From Nocardioides ganghwensis (GTDB taxonomy: Bacteria > Actinomycetota > Actinomycetes > Propionibacteriales > Nocardioidaceae): a DNA stretch of 64,000 nucleotides. The notes under the pieces are model-generated. The model was given only the letters and a program-made list of their open reading frames with translations. It did not search any database and had not been told where the DNA came from. Where the stretch lies: contig NZ_JACXYX010000009.1 of NCBI RefSeq assembly GCF_014779655.1, forward strand, positions 62,001 to 126,000, read 5' to 3'. Within the stretch, counting starts at the first letter, position 1, and the number at the start of each line of letters is the position of its first letter. Of the stretch, positions 54,896-63,180 are shown piece after piece. The position numbers and the translations under genes were made by a program.

Positions 54896-54957
54896 GTGGT
54901 CGAGACCAGTCCCGCCGGGGGTCGGTGCCGGGCGTCGAGGAGGATCATGATGCTTCC

Positions 54958-55923
54958 ATGCGCTACGCCATGACCGGAGCCACCGGCTTCCTCGGCGGGG
55001 AGCTCGCCCGCCAGCTGCTCAGCTCGGGACACGACGTGGTCGCGCTGGTGCGCGACCCCGCCAAGGCCACCGCCCTGCACGACGAGGGGATGGAGCTGGT
55101 CGTCGGGGACCTCGACGACCTCGCTGCGCTCGACCGTCTCCTCGAGGGGAGCGACGGCTTCTTCCACGTGGCGGGTTGGTTCAAGCACGGCAGGCGCGAG
55201 CACGAGACGCTGCGTCGCGTCAACGTGACCGGCACCCGCAACGCGCTGGAGGCGGCCTCTCGCGCCGGGGTGCGCACGGTCTACACGAGCTCGACCGCGA
55301 TCAACTCCGACACCGGCGGGCAGGTCCACGACGAGACGTACGTCCACTCCGGCCCGTGGGCGAACGAGTACGACCGGACCAAGGCGGAGGCGCACCGGAT
55401 CGCCCAGGGGTACGCCGCACGCGGCCTGCCGCTCGTCATCGTGATGCCGGGCGCGATCTACGGACCCGGCGACACCGGCAGCACCCTGGGGCAGCTGACC
55501 CGCCAGATCATCCGGGGACGTCCCGTCCTGGGGCCGAGGGACGGCGCGATCTCGTGGGTGCACGTCGCCGATGCGGCGCGGGGACACGTGCTGGCGATGG
55601 AGAAGGGGGTCGTCGGCGAGTCCTACATGCTGGCCGGCGAGCGGGCGGCGTACGGCGAGGTCCTGGGGCTGGTCGCCACGGAGGCCCGGAAACGCGGCCC
55701 GATCCTGCTGCCGAACCGCCTCATCGGGGTGTTCGCCGCGATGACGGCGCCCGTCGAGCGCCTGGTGCCCGTCCCGCAACCCCTGACCGCCGACGCCGCC
55801 CACGCCGGCATGGCCACCTACTTCGGGGACGGCACCAAGGCGGAGAAGGAGCTGGGCTGGACGTCCCGGCCGCTGCGCGAGGGCATGCTCGACACGGTCC
55901 GTGCCGAGATGGCTGCCGCGTAG
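54958..55923 (+). CDS. NAD(P)-dependent epimerase/dehydratase
   Basis: 321-aa extended SDR: YAMTGATGFLGGELARQLL (nucleotide motif), GDLDDLAALDRLLEG, SSTAINSDTG and catalytic Tyr-Lys in NEYDRTKAEAHRIA, then GAIYGPGDTGS. Similar to dihydroflavonol-reductase-like proteins; substrate unknown. ATG at 54958; GAGGAGG lies 14 nt upstream, rather far, but the nearer ATGs are out of frame. Confidence 0.9.
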   Translation: MRYAMTGATGFLGGELARQLLSSGHDVVALVRDPAKATALHDEGMELVVGDLDDLAALDRLLEGSDGFFHVAGWFKHGRREHETLRRVNVTGTRNALEAASRAGVRTVYTSSTAINSDTGGQVHDETYVHSGPWANEYDRTKAEAHRIAQGYAARGLPLVIVMPGAIYGPGDTGSTLGQLTRQIIRGRPVLGPRDGAISWVHVADAARGHVLAMEKGVVGESYMLAGERAAYGEVLGLVATEARKRGPILLPNRLIGVFAAMTAPVERLVPVPQPLTADAAHAGMATYFGDGTKAEKELGWTSRPLREGMLDTVRAEMAAA

Positions 55924-55956
55924 GGCTCGCCGGAGGGTGTGCCCTAGCCTCGGGCT

Positions 55957-57324
55957 GTGACGGCTTCGCTCGTACGGGCCCTGCGCCGCGACGGCGGCCC
56001 GTGGCTGCGGCACCCCGCGCAGGTGGTGGTGGTCGCCTTCGCGCTGGCGGTCCTGGCCGGCACGGCCCTGCTGATGCTGCCGCAGGCGCGGACCGAGCAG
56101 GTCGGCGCGCCGTTCGTCGTCGCGCTCTTCACCTCCACCAGCGCCGTGTGCGTCACCGGGTTGGTCGTCGTGGACACGCCGTCCTACTGGTCGACCTTCG
56201 GCGAGGTCGTCATCCTCGGCCTGATCCAGGTCGGGGGCTTCGGGATCATGACCCTGGCGTCGCTCCTCGGGCTGCTGGTCTTCCGTCGCCTGGGGCTGCG
56301 CTCGCGGCTCAGCGCCGCGGCCGAGACCAAGGCGACCGGCCTGGGTGATGTCCGGACGGTGGTGAAGGGCGTCGTGGCGATCAGCCTCCTATTCGAGGCC
56401 GTGACGGCGGTGCTCCTCACGCTCCGGTTCGCCTGGGGGTACGACGAGGAGTGGGGCCACGCGGCCTACCTCGGGGTGTTCCACTCGATCTCCGCCTTCA
56501 ACAACGCCGGGTTCGCGCTCTACAGCGACAGCCTCATGGGGTTCGTGTCCGACCCGTGGATCTGCCTGCCCATCGCCTTCGCCGTGATCGCCGGCGGACT
56601 CGGCTTCCCGGTCTGGCTCGAGCTCTACCGCCGCTTCCACCCGACGTGGGCCTGGAGCATGCACACCCGGATGACGCTCGCCGCCACGGCCGTCCTCCTG
56701 GTCCTCGGCACCGTCTTCGTGACGGCCAGCGAGTGGGACAACCCCGCCACCCTCGGCGCGCTGAGCACCCCGGACCGCCTGCTGGCGGGCTTCTTCCAGG
56801 CCGTGATGCCACGCACGGCCGGGTTCAACAGCCTCGACTACGGCCAGATGCACGAGGGCACGCTGCTGGGCACGGTGATCCTCATGTTCATCGGCGGCGG
56901 CTCGGCGGGCACGGCCGGTGGCATCAAGGTGACGACCTTCGTCCTGCTGTTCTTCGCGATCCTGGCCGAGGTGCGCGGGGAGTCCGACGCCACGGCCTTC
57001 GGTCGCCGGATCGACCCGCGTGCGGTCCGCCAGGCGTTGACCGTGGCGCTGCTCGCGGTGGGCGCCGTGGTCGCCTCGACGCTGCTCGTCCTCCAGCTGG
57101 CCGCGGTGTCGACCGAGGACGCCCTGTTCGAGGTGGTGTCCGCATTCGCCACCGTCGGGCTCTCGACCGGCATCACCGCCGACCTCCCGACGGCAGCCCA
57201 CCTCGTCCTCGTCGTCCTCATGTTCGTCGGGCGTCTCGGACCCATCACACTGGTCTCGGCGCTCGCGATGCGCGACCGCTCGCACCTGCACCGACTCCCC
57301 GAAGGAAGGCCCCTCATTGGCTAG
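55957..57324 (+). CDS. trkH: TrkH/KtrB-type potassium uptake membrane subunit
   Basis: 455-aa potassium channel-like transporter with four TM-pore-TM repeats. Selectivity-filter segments: TSTSAVCVTGLVV, SAFNNAGFAL, MPRTAGFNSLD and SAFATVGLSTGIT, each with the conserved Gly; GGGSAGTAGGIKVTTF follows repeat three. GTG start 33 nt after the epimerase gene. Its last 8 nt overlap the start of trkA, with which it forms the uptake complex. Confidence 0.95.
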   Translation: MTASLVRALRRDGGPWLRHPAQVVVVAFALAVLAGTALLMLPQARTEQVGAPFVVALFTSTSAVCVTGLVVVDTPSYWSTFGEVVILGLIQVGGFGIMTLASLLGLLVFRRLGLRSRLSAAAETKATGLGDVRTVVKGVVAISLLFEAVTAVLLTLRFAWGYDEEWGHAAYLGVFHSISAFNNAGFALYSDSLMGFVSDPWICLPIAFAVIAGGLGFPVWLELYRRFHPTWAWSMHTRMTLAATAVLLVLGTVFVTASEWDNPATLGALSTPDRLLAGFFQAVMPRTAGFNSLDYGQMHEGTLLGTVILMFIGGGSAGTAGGIKVTTFVLLFFAILAEVRGESDATAFGRRIDPRAVRQALTVALLAVGAVVASTLLVLQLAAVSTEDALFEVVSAFATVGLSTGITADLPTAAHLVLVVLMFVGRLGPITLVSALAMRDRSHLHRLPEGRPLIG

Positions 57325-58027
57325 GAACGACTCGCAGGGCGTCGTCGTGGTCGGTCTCGGCCGCTTCGGCCGCTCGCTGGCGCTTGAGCTCACCAAGGAG
57401 GGCGTCGAGGTCCTCGGCGTCGACGCCGACCCCCGCGTCGTACGCTCCCTCGCCGGCCGGCTGACCCACGTCGTGGAGGCCGACTCGACCGACCTCGATG
57501 CCATGCGCGAGCTGGGCGTGGCGGAGTTCGACCGGGCCGTCGTGGGCGTCGGCACCAACCTCGAGGCGAGCATCCTGTCGGCGTCGGTGGTCCTCGAGCT
57601 CGGCGTCCGCAACCTGTGGGCCAAGGCGATCAGCAAGGCGCACGCGCGCATCCTGAACCAGATCGGCGTCCACCACGTCGTCCGGCCCGAGCACGACATG
57701 GGCAAGCGCGTCGCGCACCTGGTCACCGGCCGGATGATCGAGTACATCGAGTTCGACGACGGCTACGCCTTCGCCAAGACGCGGCCTCCGCGCGCCCTGA
57801 TCGGCCGGAGCCTGGGCGGCTACGGCGTCAGGCAGGCGTACGGCATCACGGTGGTCGGGGTGAAGCCGTTCGGCGAGGACTTCACCTATGCCACCCCCAG
57901 CACCGTCCTGCGCGAGGGTGCCGAGATCATCGTCTCGGGCCCGAAGGCCGCCGTGGAACAGTTCTGCGCCCTCGAGTACGACGCGGGGCCGCGCACCGAG
58001 CGGAGGAGCCCCGGCCGGCCCTGGTGA
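57317..58027 (+). CDS. trkA: TrkA/KtrA-type potassium uptake regulator
   Basis: 236-aa cytoplasmic gating ring subunit. RCK_N domain (about 8-125) with VVVVGLGRFGRSLALEL binding NAD(H)/ATP and VVEADSTDLDAM; RCK_C (TrkA_C) at about 140-220. TTG at 57317 overlaps trkH by 8 nt and gives MARNDSQGVVVVG. The last ~100 nt overlap the convergent MFS gene. Confidence 0.95.
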   Translation: MARNDSQGVVVVGLGRFGRSLALELTKEGVEVLGVDADPRVVRSLAGRLTHVVEADSTDLDAMRELGVAEFDRAVVGVGTNLEASILSASVVLELGVRNLWAKAISKAHARILNQIGVHHVVRPEHDMGKRVAHLVTGRMIEYIEFDDGYAFAKTRPPRALIGRSLGGYGVRQAYGITVVGVKPFGEDFTYATPSTVLREGAEIIVSGPKAAVEQFCALEYDAGPRTERRSPGRPW

Positions 58028-59252
58028 CCTCGGCGCGGTCGGGTCCCACGAGCGCGAGCACGACGACGCCGGACAGTCCGACCAGGACGGAGGCGAGGTC
58101 GAGGGCCGGCAGCAGGCCGACCAGCTCGCCGACCAGCTCGCCGACCACGCCGCCGACGACCGCGCCGAGCAGGCTGGCCAGCCACACCGTGGCCTGGAGC
58201 GACCCGAACACCCGGCCGCGGAGGTGCTCGGGCGTGCGTTCCTGGGCCAGGGTCTCGACGCCGACGGACGAGGCGACCGCCGTGACGCCTCCGACCGCCG
58301 ACAGCGCGACCGCCACCCACAGGTGGGGGAGGTTGAAGCGCAGCAGCAGCACGAGACCGGCCACGAGCGACCCCCAGCCGATCAGGGTCCGGGCGGACGC
58401 CCGTCGACCGATGCCGCCCACCACGAGCGAGCCGAGGATCCCGGCGAGGGACGACGTCGTCGTCAGCAGCGCGACCGCCCCGACTCCCTGCCCGAGCACG
58501 TCGGTGACCCACGGGACGAAGAGCGGGTCGAGCATCGTGCCGCCGAAGGTCATCAGCCCGAAGACCACGAACAGCACCGCGATCGCCCGGTCCTGCCGCA
58601 CCACCCTCAGTCCGGCCAGCCACTCCGCCCAGAAGCGGGCGAGGGCCGACTCCGCCTCCACGAGTCCGGGACCGTCGTCCGGGGACCCCGCGGTCGGGGT
58701 CATCAGCGCGACCAGCCCCGCCGCCAGGAGGAACGTCAGGACGTCGACCACGACCACCGCCTCGAGGCCGAGCGTGGCCAGGAGGACGGCGCCCAGGGGC
58801 GTGCCGACCAGCCTGCCCAGACGGTTGTTGAGCACGTTCGACGCGTTGGCCGCCACCAGCTCGTCCTCCCCGACCAGGCTCGGCAGCAGCGCCGACTCGG
58901 CGGGCTGCGAGAAGGCGGCGAGCGCCGACTGCGCGGCGGCCACGACGTAGACGACCACGAGCGCGCCGTCGGCCACCAGCAGCAGGGCGGCGACCACGGC
59001 GGCCTGCAGGAGGTTGGTCACCACGAGCAGGCGGCGGCGGTCCCAGCGGTCGACGAACACGCCCGCGAACGAGCTCAGCACGATGGACGGGACGAGCTCG
59101 GCGGCGACCATCCCGGCCGTCGCGAGGACCGAGCCGGTCTGGACGTAGACGACGTACGGCAGCGCGGTCGCCAGCACCCAGTCGCCCGCCACGGAGACGA
59201 GCCCGGCGAGCCAGAGGAGACCGAAGTCGCGCCGTCGCAGGACGGCGAGCAC
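57927..59252 (-). CDS. MFS transporter
   Basis: 441-aa MFS protein with about 12 TMs of the MFS_3/enterobactin-exporter-like type: FGLLWLAGLVSVAGDWVLATALPYVVY, FVDRWDRRRLLVVTNLL, QSALAAFSQPAESALLPSLV, RTPEHLRGRVFGSLQATVWLASLLG. Substrate unknown. GTG at 59252 overlaps the end of the sigma gene upstream, so the two may be cotranscribed. The Arg/Pro-rich C-terminal 35 residues are antisense to trkA (101 nt overlap). Confidence 0.88.
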   Translation of the reverse strand: MLAVLRRRDFGLLWLAGLVSVAGDWVLATALPYVVYVQTGSVLATAGMVAAELVPSIVLSSFAGVFVDRWDRRRLLVVTNLLQAAVVAALLLVADGALVVVYVVAAAQSALAAFSQPAESALLPSLVGEDELVAANASNVLNNRLGRLVGTPLGAVLLATLGLEAVVVVDVLTFLLAAGLVALMTPTAGSPDDGPGLVEAESALARFWAEWLAGLRVVRQDRAIAVLFVVFGLMTFGGTMLDPLFVPWVTDVLGQGVGAVALLTTTSSLAGILGSLVVGGIGRRASARTLIGWGSLVAGLVLLLRFNLPHLWVAVALSAVGGVTAVASSVGVETLAQERTPEHLRGRVFGSLQATVWLASLLGAVVGGVVGELVGELVGLLPALDLASVLVGLSGVVVLALVGPDRAEVTRAGRGSSARCAAPRRTRGRRTVPRRPSGPRR

Positions 59253-59254
59253 GC

Positions 59255-60361
59255 CTAGCCGTTCGCGGGCGCGTCGACGTGGACGACGCGCAAGGTGCGC
59301 TCGAGCACGACGACCCCGACGCGCGGCGTGCCCTCGGCGGTGCCGAGGGCGACCACCTTCGCCTCGTGACCGTCGCGCACGACCTCGCGCACCGGCAGGG
59401 TGCGGAGCGAGGGGTCGCGGCGGCGGGCCTCGCGCACCTCCGGCAGCGCCAGCACCATGCCGGCGACGGAGCTGTTGACCGCCTCCCCGCAGGCGGCGCA
59501 CTCGACGAACCAGCCGCGCCGCACGGGCCACGGCTCGGCGGTGTCGCGGACGTACCGCCGGGGGGTGACGGGCCGGTCGCAGCGCACGCAGCGCGGCGAC
59601 TCGTGCGCCCAGTAGGAGTGCGTCCACGCCGCGACCCTGGACTGGAGCGCCGTGGGACGCCGGGCGTCCCCGACCAGTGCCGAGAAGGCGGGCGCGTCGA
59701 GGGGCAGTCGGGAGGAGAGTCCACCGCCGTCGCACCGCCGGCAGCGGAAGGCGACCTCGGTGTCGTCGCGCCGCATCTCCATGCCGGTGCGACCGCAGTC
59801 GGCGCACGGCAGCCTGGTCGTGCGCCAGCCCGCGTCGGCGCCGGTCCACCCGGCGGCGTCGTCGGCGTACTCGGTCTCCAGGAGGTGCCGTAGCCTCGCC
59901 CGGCCCCGGCTGATCCGCATCGAGACCGCATCGGTCGTCGTGCCGAGGCCGGCGGCGATCTCGGCGTGGCTCAGCTCGTCGACGTAGTGGCCGACCAGCG
60001 CCGCGGCTGTCGGCCCCGGGAGCCGGCCGAGCGCGCGCTCGAGCAGGTCGACCACCTCCGCGCGCTCGAGGACGTCGTCGAGCGCCACTCCCCGGTCCGG
60101 CAGGGTGTCGGCGGGGACCGAGCGGTCCGCCCCCCTCGCGCGGAGCCACCGCCGGCAGACGTTGCGCGCGATCGCGCCGAGCCAGGCGTCGGCGCCGGCC
60201 GGCTCCACGAGCCGCTCGCGGTGGCGCCAGGCCTCGAGCAGCGCCTCCTGGGCCACGTCCTCGGCAGCGGCGGGGCCGAGGAGGGCGGCACACAGGCGTA
60301 CGAGGCGGGCGCGCTGGGCGGTCGTCCAGAGCGGGGGCGTCGGGTGCAGGATGCCGGTCAC
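59255..60361 (-). CDS. ECF-type sigma factor with C-terminal double zinc ribbon
   Basis: 368-aa protein, twice the size of usual ECF factors. Sigma regions: region 2 about 15-75 (AAAEDVAQEALLEAWRHR, AIARNVCRRWLRARG) and region 4 about 108-162 (LPGPTAAALVGHYVDELSHAEIAAGL, TTTDAVSMRISRGRARL). The extension has four CxxC pairs: Cys186/189, 207/210, 258/261, 288/291, forming two zinc-ribbon-like modules, then a beta-rich end. GTG at 60361 after GAGGAG. Function of the ribbons is unknown; they may replace a separate anti-sigma. Confidence 0.85.
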   Translation of the reverse strand: MTGILHPTPPLWTTAQRARLVRLCAALLGPAAAEDVAQEALLEAWRHRERLVEPAGADAWLGAIARNVCRRWLRARGADRSVPADTLPDRGVALDDVLERAEVVDLLERALGRLPGPTAAALVGHYVDELSHAEIAAGLGTTTDAVSMRISRGRARLRHLLETEYADDAAGWTGADAGWRTTRLPCADCGRTGMEMRRDDTEVAFRCRRCDGGGLSSRLPLDAPAFSALVGDARRPTALQSRVAAWTHSYWAHESPRCVRCDRPVTPRRYVRDTAEPWPVRRGWFVECAACGEAVNSSVAGMVLALPEVREARRRDPSLRTLPVREVVRDGHEAKVVALGTAEGTPRVGVVVLERTLRVVHVDAPANG

Positions 60362-60486
60362 GAGGTCTCCTCAGGTGCGTGGATGACCACTGATCGCGCC
60401 GACAGCGGCCGGACCAACGCACTTTTCCGACGAATTGTCCGTCAGGGGTGAGGACGGACGCACCCGTTTCGGTGCACTCTCTGGCC

Positions 60487-61212
60487 GTGACCGAACCGAG
60501 CCGCCGTACGGCCGCACGCATCCTGGCCCTCGCCTGGGTCGCCCTCGTCGCGGCCGCCCTGGCCCTGGGCTGGCTGATCACCGGGCCGTTGTCGTCCGTG
60601 GTCGAGCCCCCCGACGACCGGTTCGTGCGGTGGCTGGCCTCGCACCGCACGCCCGGCCTCGACACGGCCGCGGCCGCGGGCAGCCACGTCGCGGACACGA
60701 TCGTCGGCGTGGGCCTGGCGCTCGTGGTCGCACTCGTCGCCGCGAGGGCGAGGCGTTCGTGGCGCCCGGTCGTCTACTTCACGGTGCTGGTCGCCGGCTA
60801 CCTCGCGCTCTACGTGCTCGTCACGCACGTCGTCCCGCGCGACCGCCCACCGGTGGAGATCCTCGACCCGGGCCTGGTCCCCGACCACAGCTATCCGTCC
60901 GGCCACATGGCGACCGCGATCCTGGTCTACGGCGGCATCGCGCTCTGGGTCGCCTGGGTGCGGCCGGAGTGGCGGCGCTGGACCTGGCCGCTGTTCGTGG
61001 TGCCGCTGGTCGTCGCCCCCTCGCGTCTCTACCAGGGTGCGCACCACCTCACCGACGTCCTCGCCAGCGTGGTCTTCGCGACCACCTGGCTCGTCGTGGT
61101 GAGCCGCGTGCTCCTCGTGCCCGGTCAGAGGGCCAGCGACACCAGGGCGACCGCCGGGAGCACGGACGACGCGACCGTCCCGCGGACGCTCCCGCCGCGA
61201 GGGAGCCAGTAG
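60487..61212 (+). CDS. PAP2-family membrane phosphatase
   Basis: About 241-aa membrane phosphatase of the PAP2 group with five or six TMs. Signature residues: VPRDRPP (KxxxxxxRP-type), SYPSGHMATA (PSGH) and SRLYQGAHHLTDV (SRxxxxxHxxxD). Dephosphorylates lipid phosphates such as undecaprenyl or phosphatidic acid phosphates on the outer face. GTG 60487 was preferred over 60448 because codon use before it is unlike coding; neither has a good ribosome site. The C-terminal 88 nt overlap the convergent DUF1304 gene. Confidence 0.85.
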   Translation: MTEPSRRTAARILALAWVALVAAALALGWLITGPLSSVVEPPDDRFVRWLASHRTPGLDTAAAAGSHVADTIVGVGLALVVALVAARARRSWRPVVYFTVLVAGYLALYVLVTHVVPRDRPPVEILDPGLVPDHSYPSGHMATAILVYGGIALWVAWVRPEWRRWTWPLFVVPLVVAPSRLYQGAHHLTDVLASVVFATTWLVVVSRVLLVPGQRASDTRATAGSTDDATVPRTLPPRGSQ

Positions 61213-61523
61213 CCGAGCAGGTCGGCGACCGCCATCGCGAGCGACGACAGCAGCATGTAGGTCAGCACGGTGACCACCACGGCGGTGCCGACGGTCTCGT
61301 CGCCGCGGTTGACGATCCAGAGCCCGACCAGCCCGCCGACGCCGGCCAGCGCGTTGCGGGCGCCGATGCAGAACGACCACAGGTGCACGTGGGCGATGCC
61401 GTGCGGCTCGATGCCGAGGAACCGCTGCACCCACGGCCGGTCGACCAGGAACGCCTCGAGCGGGAAGACCGCGATCAGCACGACGGACGCCACGGCGGTG
61501 CAGGCCTGCGCGAGGACGTCCAT
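61125..61523 (-). CDS. DUF1304 membrane protein
   Basis: 132-aa protein with four TMs: AVASVVLIAVFPLEAFLV, then GIEPHGIAHVHLWSFCIGARNALAG typical of DUF1304, TVLTYMLLSSLAMAVADLLGYW. Function unknown. ATG 61523 overlaps a 10-codon leader ORF (TGATG); a longer start at 61589 would lie inside the palindromes. Regulated by the paired palindromes at 61570-61610 (inference). Ends 88 nt inside the PAP2 gene. Confidence 0.8.
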   Translation of the reverse strand: MDVLAQACTAVASVVLIAVFPLEAFLVDRPWVQRFLGIEPHGIAHVHLWSFCIGARNALAGVGGLVGLWIVNRGDETVGTAVVVTVLTYMLLSSLAMAVADLLGYWLPRGGSVRGTVASSVLPAVALVSLAL

Positions 61524-61555
61524 CACGCCACGCGCACGGAAGGAGATCGGGTCAT
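61523..61555 (-). CDS. Possible 10-residue leader peptide before DUF1304
   Basis: MTRSPSVRVA then TGA, overlapping the next ATG as TGATG. GGGAG lies 6 nt before its start, whereas the DUF1304 start has no ribosome site, so translation coupling through this ORF is plausible. Confidence 0.4.
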   Translation of the reverse strand: MTRSPSVRVA

Positions 61556-61569
61556 GACTGCTCCCAAGG

Positions 61570-61588
61570 TGGTCAGTTTCTCTGACCA
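61570..61588. promoter_or_regulatory. 19-nt palindrome (operator half 1)
   Basis: TGGTCAG-N5-CTGACCA. Paired with 61592-61610; centres 22 nt apart, two helical turns. TetR- or MarR-like operator arrangement. Confidence 0.65.
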
Positions 61589-61617
61589 TGATGGTCAGTT
61601 AAACTGACCACTGTCAA
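61588..61617 (-). promoter_or_regulatory. Promoter of the DUF1304 gene overlapping the palindromes
   Basis: TTGACA (61617-61612) perfect -35, 18-nt spacer, CATCAT (61593-61588) as -10. One palindrome fills the spacer and the other the start region, so a bound repressor would block transcription. Confidence 0.6.
61592..61610. promoter_or_regulatory. 19-nt palindrome (operator half 2)
   Basis: TGGTCAGTT-A-AACTGACCA, perfect 9-bp arms. Same outer arms as 61570-61588. Confidence 0.7.
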
Positions 61618-61628
61618 GGGGGCAGGCG

Positions 61629-61670
61629 GTGCCGACCTCCTTCGGCGAGCGGATCACCGCCCTCCGCTAG
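61629..61670 (+). pseudogene. 13-codon stub resembling the start of an HTH regulator
   Basis: After AAGGGGG and a GTG the frame reads VPTSFGERITALR then TAG. This looks like the first residues of an XRE-type regulator (FGERIxALR), cut off where the convergent phospholipase gene ends. It lies where a divergent regulator of the palindromes would be expected. Confidence 0.3.
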
Positions 61671-63124
61671 AACTCCGTCGTCCCCCGCAACCGCCGCGGT
61701 CGGCCGTCCGGGTCGTACACGAGGCGGTAGGCGGGCCGCGCCCACACCGTCGTACGCCGCGCCAGCCGGGGCGGCTCGTGCACCTCGATGCGGCTCCCGG
61801 GCACACCGACGCGCGAGGCCCAGAGGCGCACCGGGTCGTCGAGGTCGGTCAGCCGCGCATCGTCCTCCGGCAGGCCGAGGTGCTCGGCCCAGAGCGATCT
61901 TCGGAGGTCGCGCGGCAGCAGGCCGTCGGGGTCGACGACGGCGCACGTGAGCTCGGAGTCGTGGGTCCAGGAGCGGAGGTTGAGGTTGTCGGAGCCGATC
62001 GTCATCCACTCGTCGTCGACCACGCACACCTTGGCGTGGACGTAGACCGGCGTGCCCGCGGCGTTGTGCAGGTCGAACATCGCGAAGCGGTCGCCGCCGG
62101 CCTCCTTGAGCCGCTCCCACGCGATGCGCTGCCCGTGCTTCATCGGCGGACCGGCGACCCTGCCGTCCTCCTCGGGGAAGCGCGGCACGACGGCGATGAC
62201 CTGGAGGCCGGGCTCGCGGCGCAGCGCGTCGGCGAGGGTCGCGGCGACGACGTCGGACCAGAAGTACTGGTCCTCCACGTAGACCAGCCGCCGGGCGCGG
62301 TCGAAGGCCCGCGAGTACGCCCGCGCGATCGACCGCTCGCCGTCTGGCGCGAACGGGTAGCGGGGCCGCTTGAACGGGTAGGTGCGCAGGATCTGGACCT
62401 GGTGCCGGCCGGCAGGGGGCGGGGGGTCCCACCGCTCGGGCAGCCGCTCGGGGCGGCGCGGCATCCGGGCGATCCGGTGAGCGGCGGCGCGGTACGGGTT
62501 GCGGTGGTCGAGCGGCGTCGGGTCGTCCCACCGCTCGGCGAAGGTGTCGAGCACATGGGCGACCGCCGGCCCGCGGATCTCGGCCATCGCGTCGTGCCAG
62601 GGCGGAGCGTCGCCGTAGTGGTCGTCGAGCGGCGCCGCCTGCGGGTCACCGGCGTGCGTGGCGTCGTCGCGCCGGCTGTAGCAGAGGTCGATCCCGCCGA
62701 CGAAGGCCACGTCCTCCTCGGGCTTGCCCCTGCGGCGCACGACGAACAGCTTCTGGTGGTGCGAGCCGCCCTTGCGCACCCGCTCGTCGAGGAGCGCCTC
62801 GCCGCCGCACTCGTTGATGATCCGGCCGAGGTGGCTGTTCTCCTCGCTGTTGAGGCGTCCCGGGTGCGAGCGCCACATCAGGGCCCGCACCTCGACGTCG
62901 CGCGCCGCCGCGGCCCTCAGCAGCTCGGCGACGGTCGGCCCGTCCTCGGTGAGCCGCTCGTCGGAGTCGCCGCGCCAGTCGGTGAAGAAGATCCGGTCTC
63001 CGGCCCCCGTCGCCTCCACCAGCTCGACCAGCCGGGCGAAGTAGGCGGCGCCGTGCACCCGCGGGACCACCAGGTTGCCGCTGGTCCAGGGCCGCTCCGT
63101 CTCCGGCAGGAACCACTCGCTCAC
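61667..63124 (-). CDS. Phospholipase D-like protein
   Basis: 485-aa phosphatidyltransferase/PLD-family enzyme with two HKD motifs: GGSHHQKLFVV...DVAFVGGIDLC (about 120-145) and VYVHAKVCVVDDEWMTIGSDN (about 365-385), plus VYVEDQYFW before the second. No clear signal peptide. GTG at 63124. Could act on phospholipids or on nucleic acid; the interval and length fit bacterial PLD/cardiolipin-synthase relatives. The stop shares CTAG with the stub on the other strand. Confidence 0.9.
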   Translation of the reverse strand: MSEWFLPETERPWTSGNLVVPRVHGAAYFARLVELVEATGAGDRIFFTDWRGDSDERLTEDGPTVAELLRAAAARDVEVRALMWRSHPGRLNSEENSHLGRIINECGGEALLDERVRKGGSHHQKLFVVRRRGKPEEDVAFVGGIDLCYSRRDDATHAGDPQAAPLDDHYGDAPPWHDAMAEIRGPAVAHVLDTFAERWDDPTPLDHRNPYRAAAHRIARMPRRPERLPERWDPPPPAGRHQVQILRTYPFKRPRYPFAPDGERSIARAYSRAFDRARRLVYVEDQYFWSDVVAATLADALRREPGLQVIAVVPRFPEEDGRVAGPPMKHGQRIAWERLKEAGGDRFAMFDLHNAAGTPVYVHAKVCVVDDEWMTIGSDNLNLRSWTHDSELTCAVVDPDGLLPRDLRRSLWAEHLGLPEDDARLTDLDDPVRLWASRVGVPGSRIEVHEPPRLARRTTVWARPAYRLVYDPDGRPRRLRGTTEF

Positions 63125-63180
63125 CCGCCCACGCTCGCACCCGAGCAGCCCGCATGTCGACGGTGTGCCACCCTCAGGGA

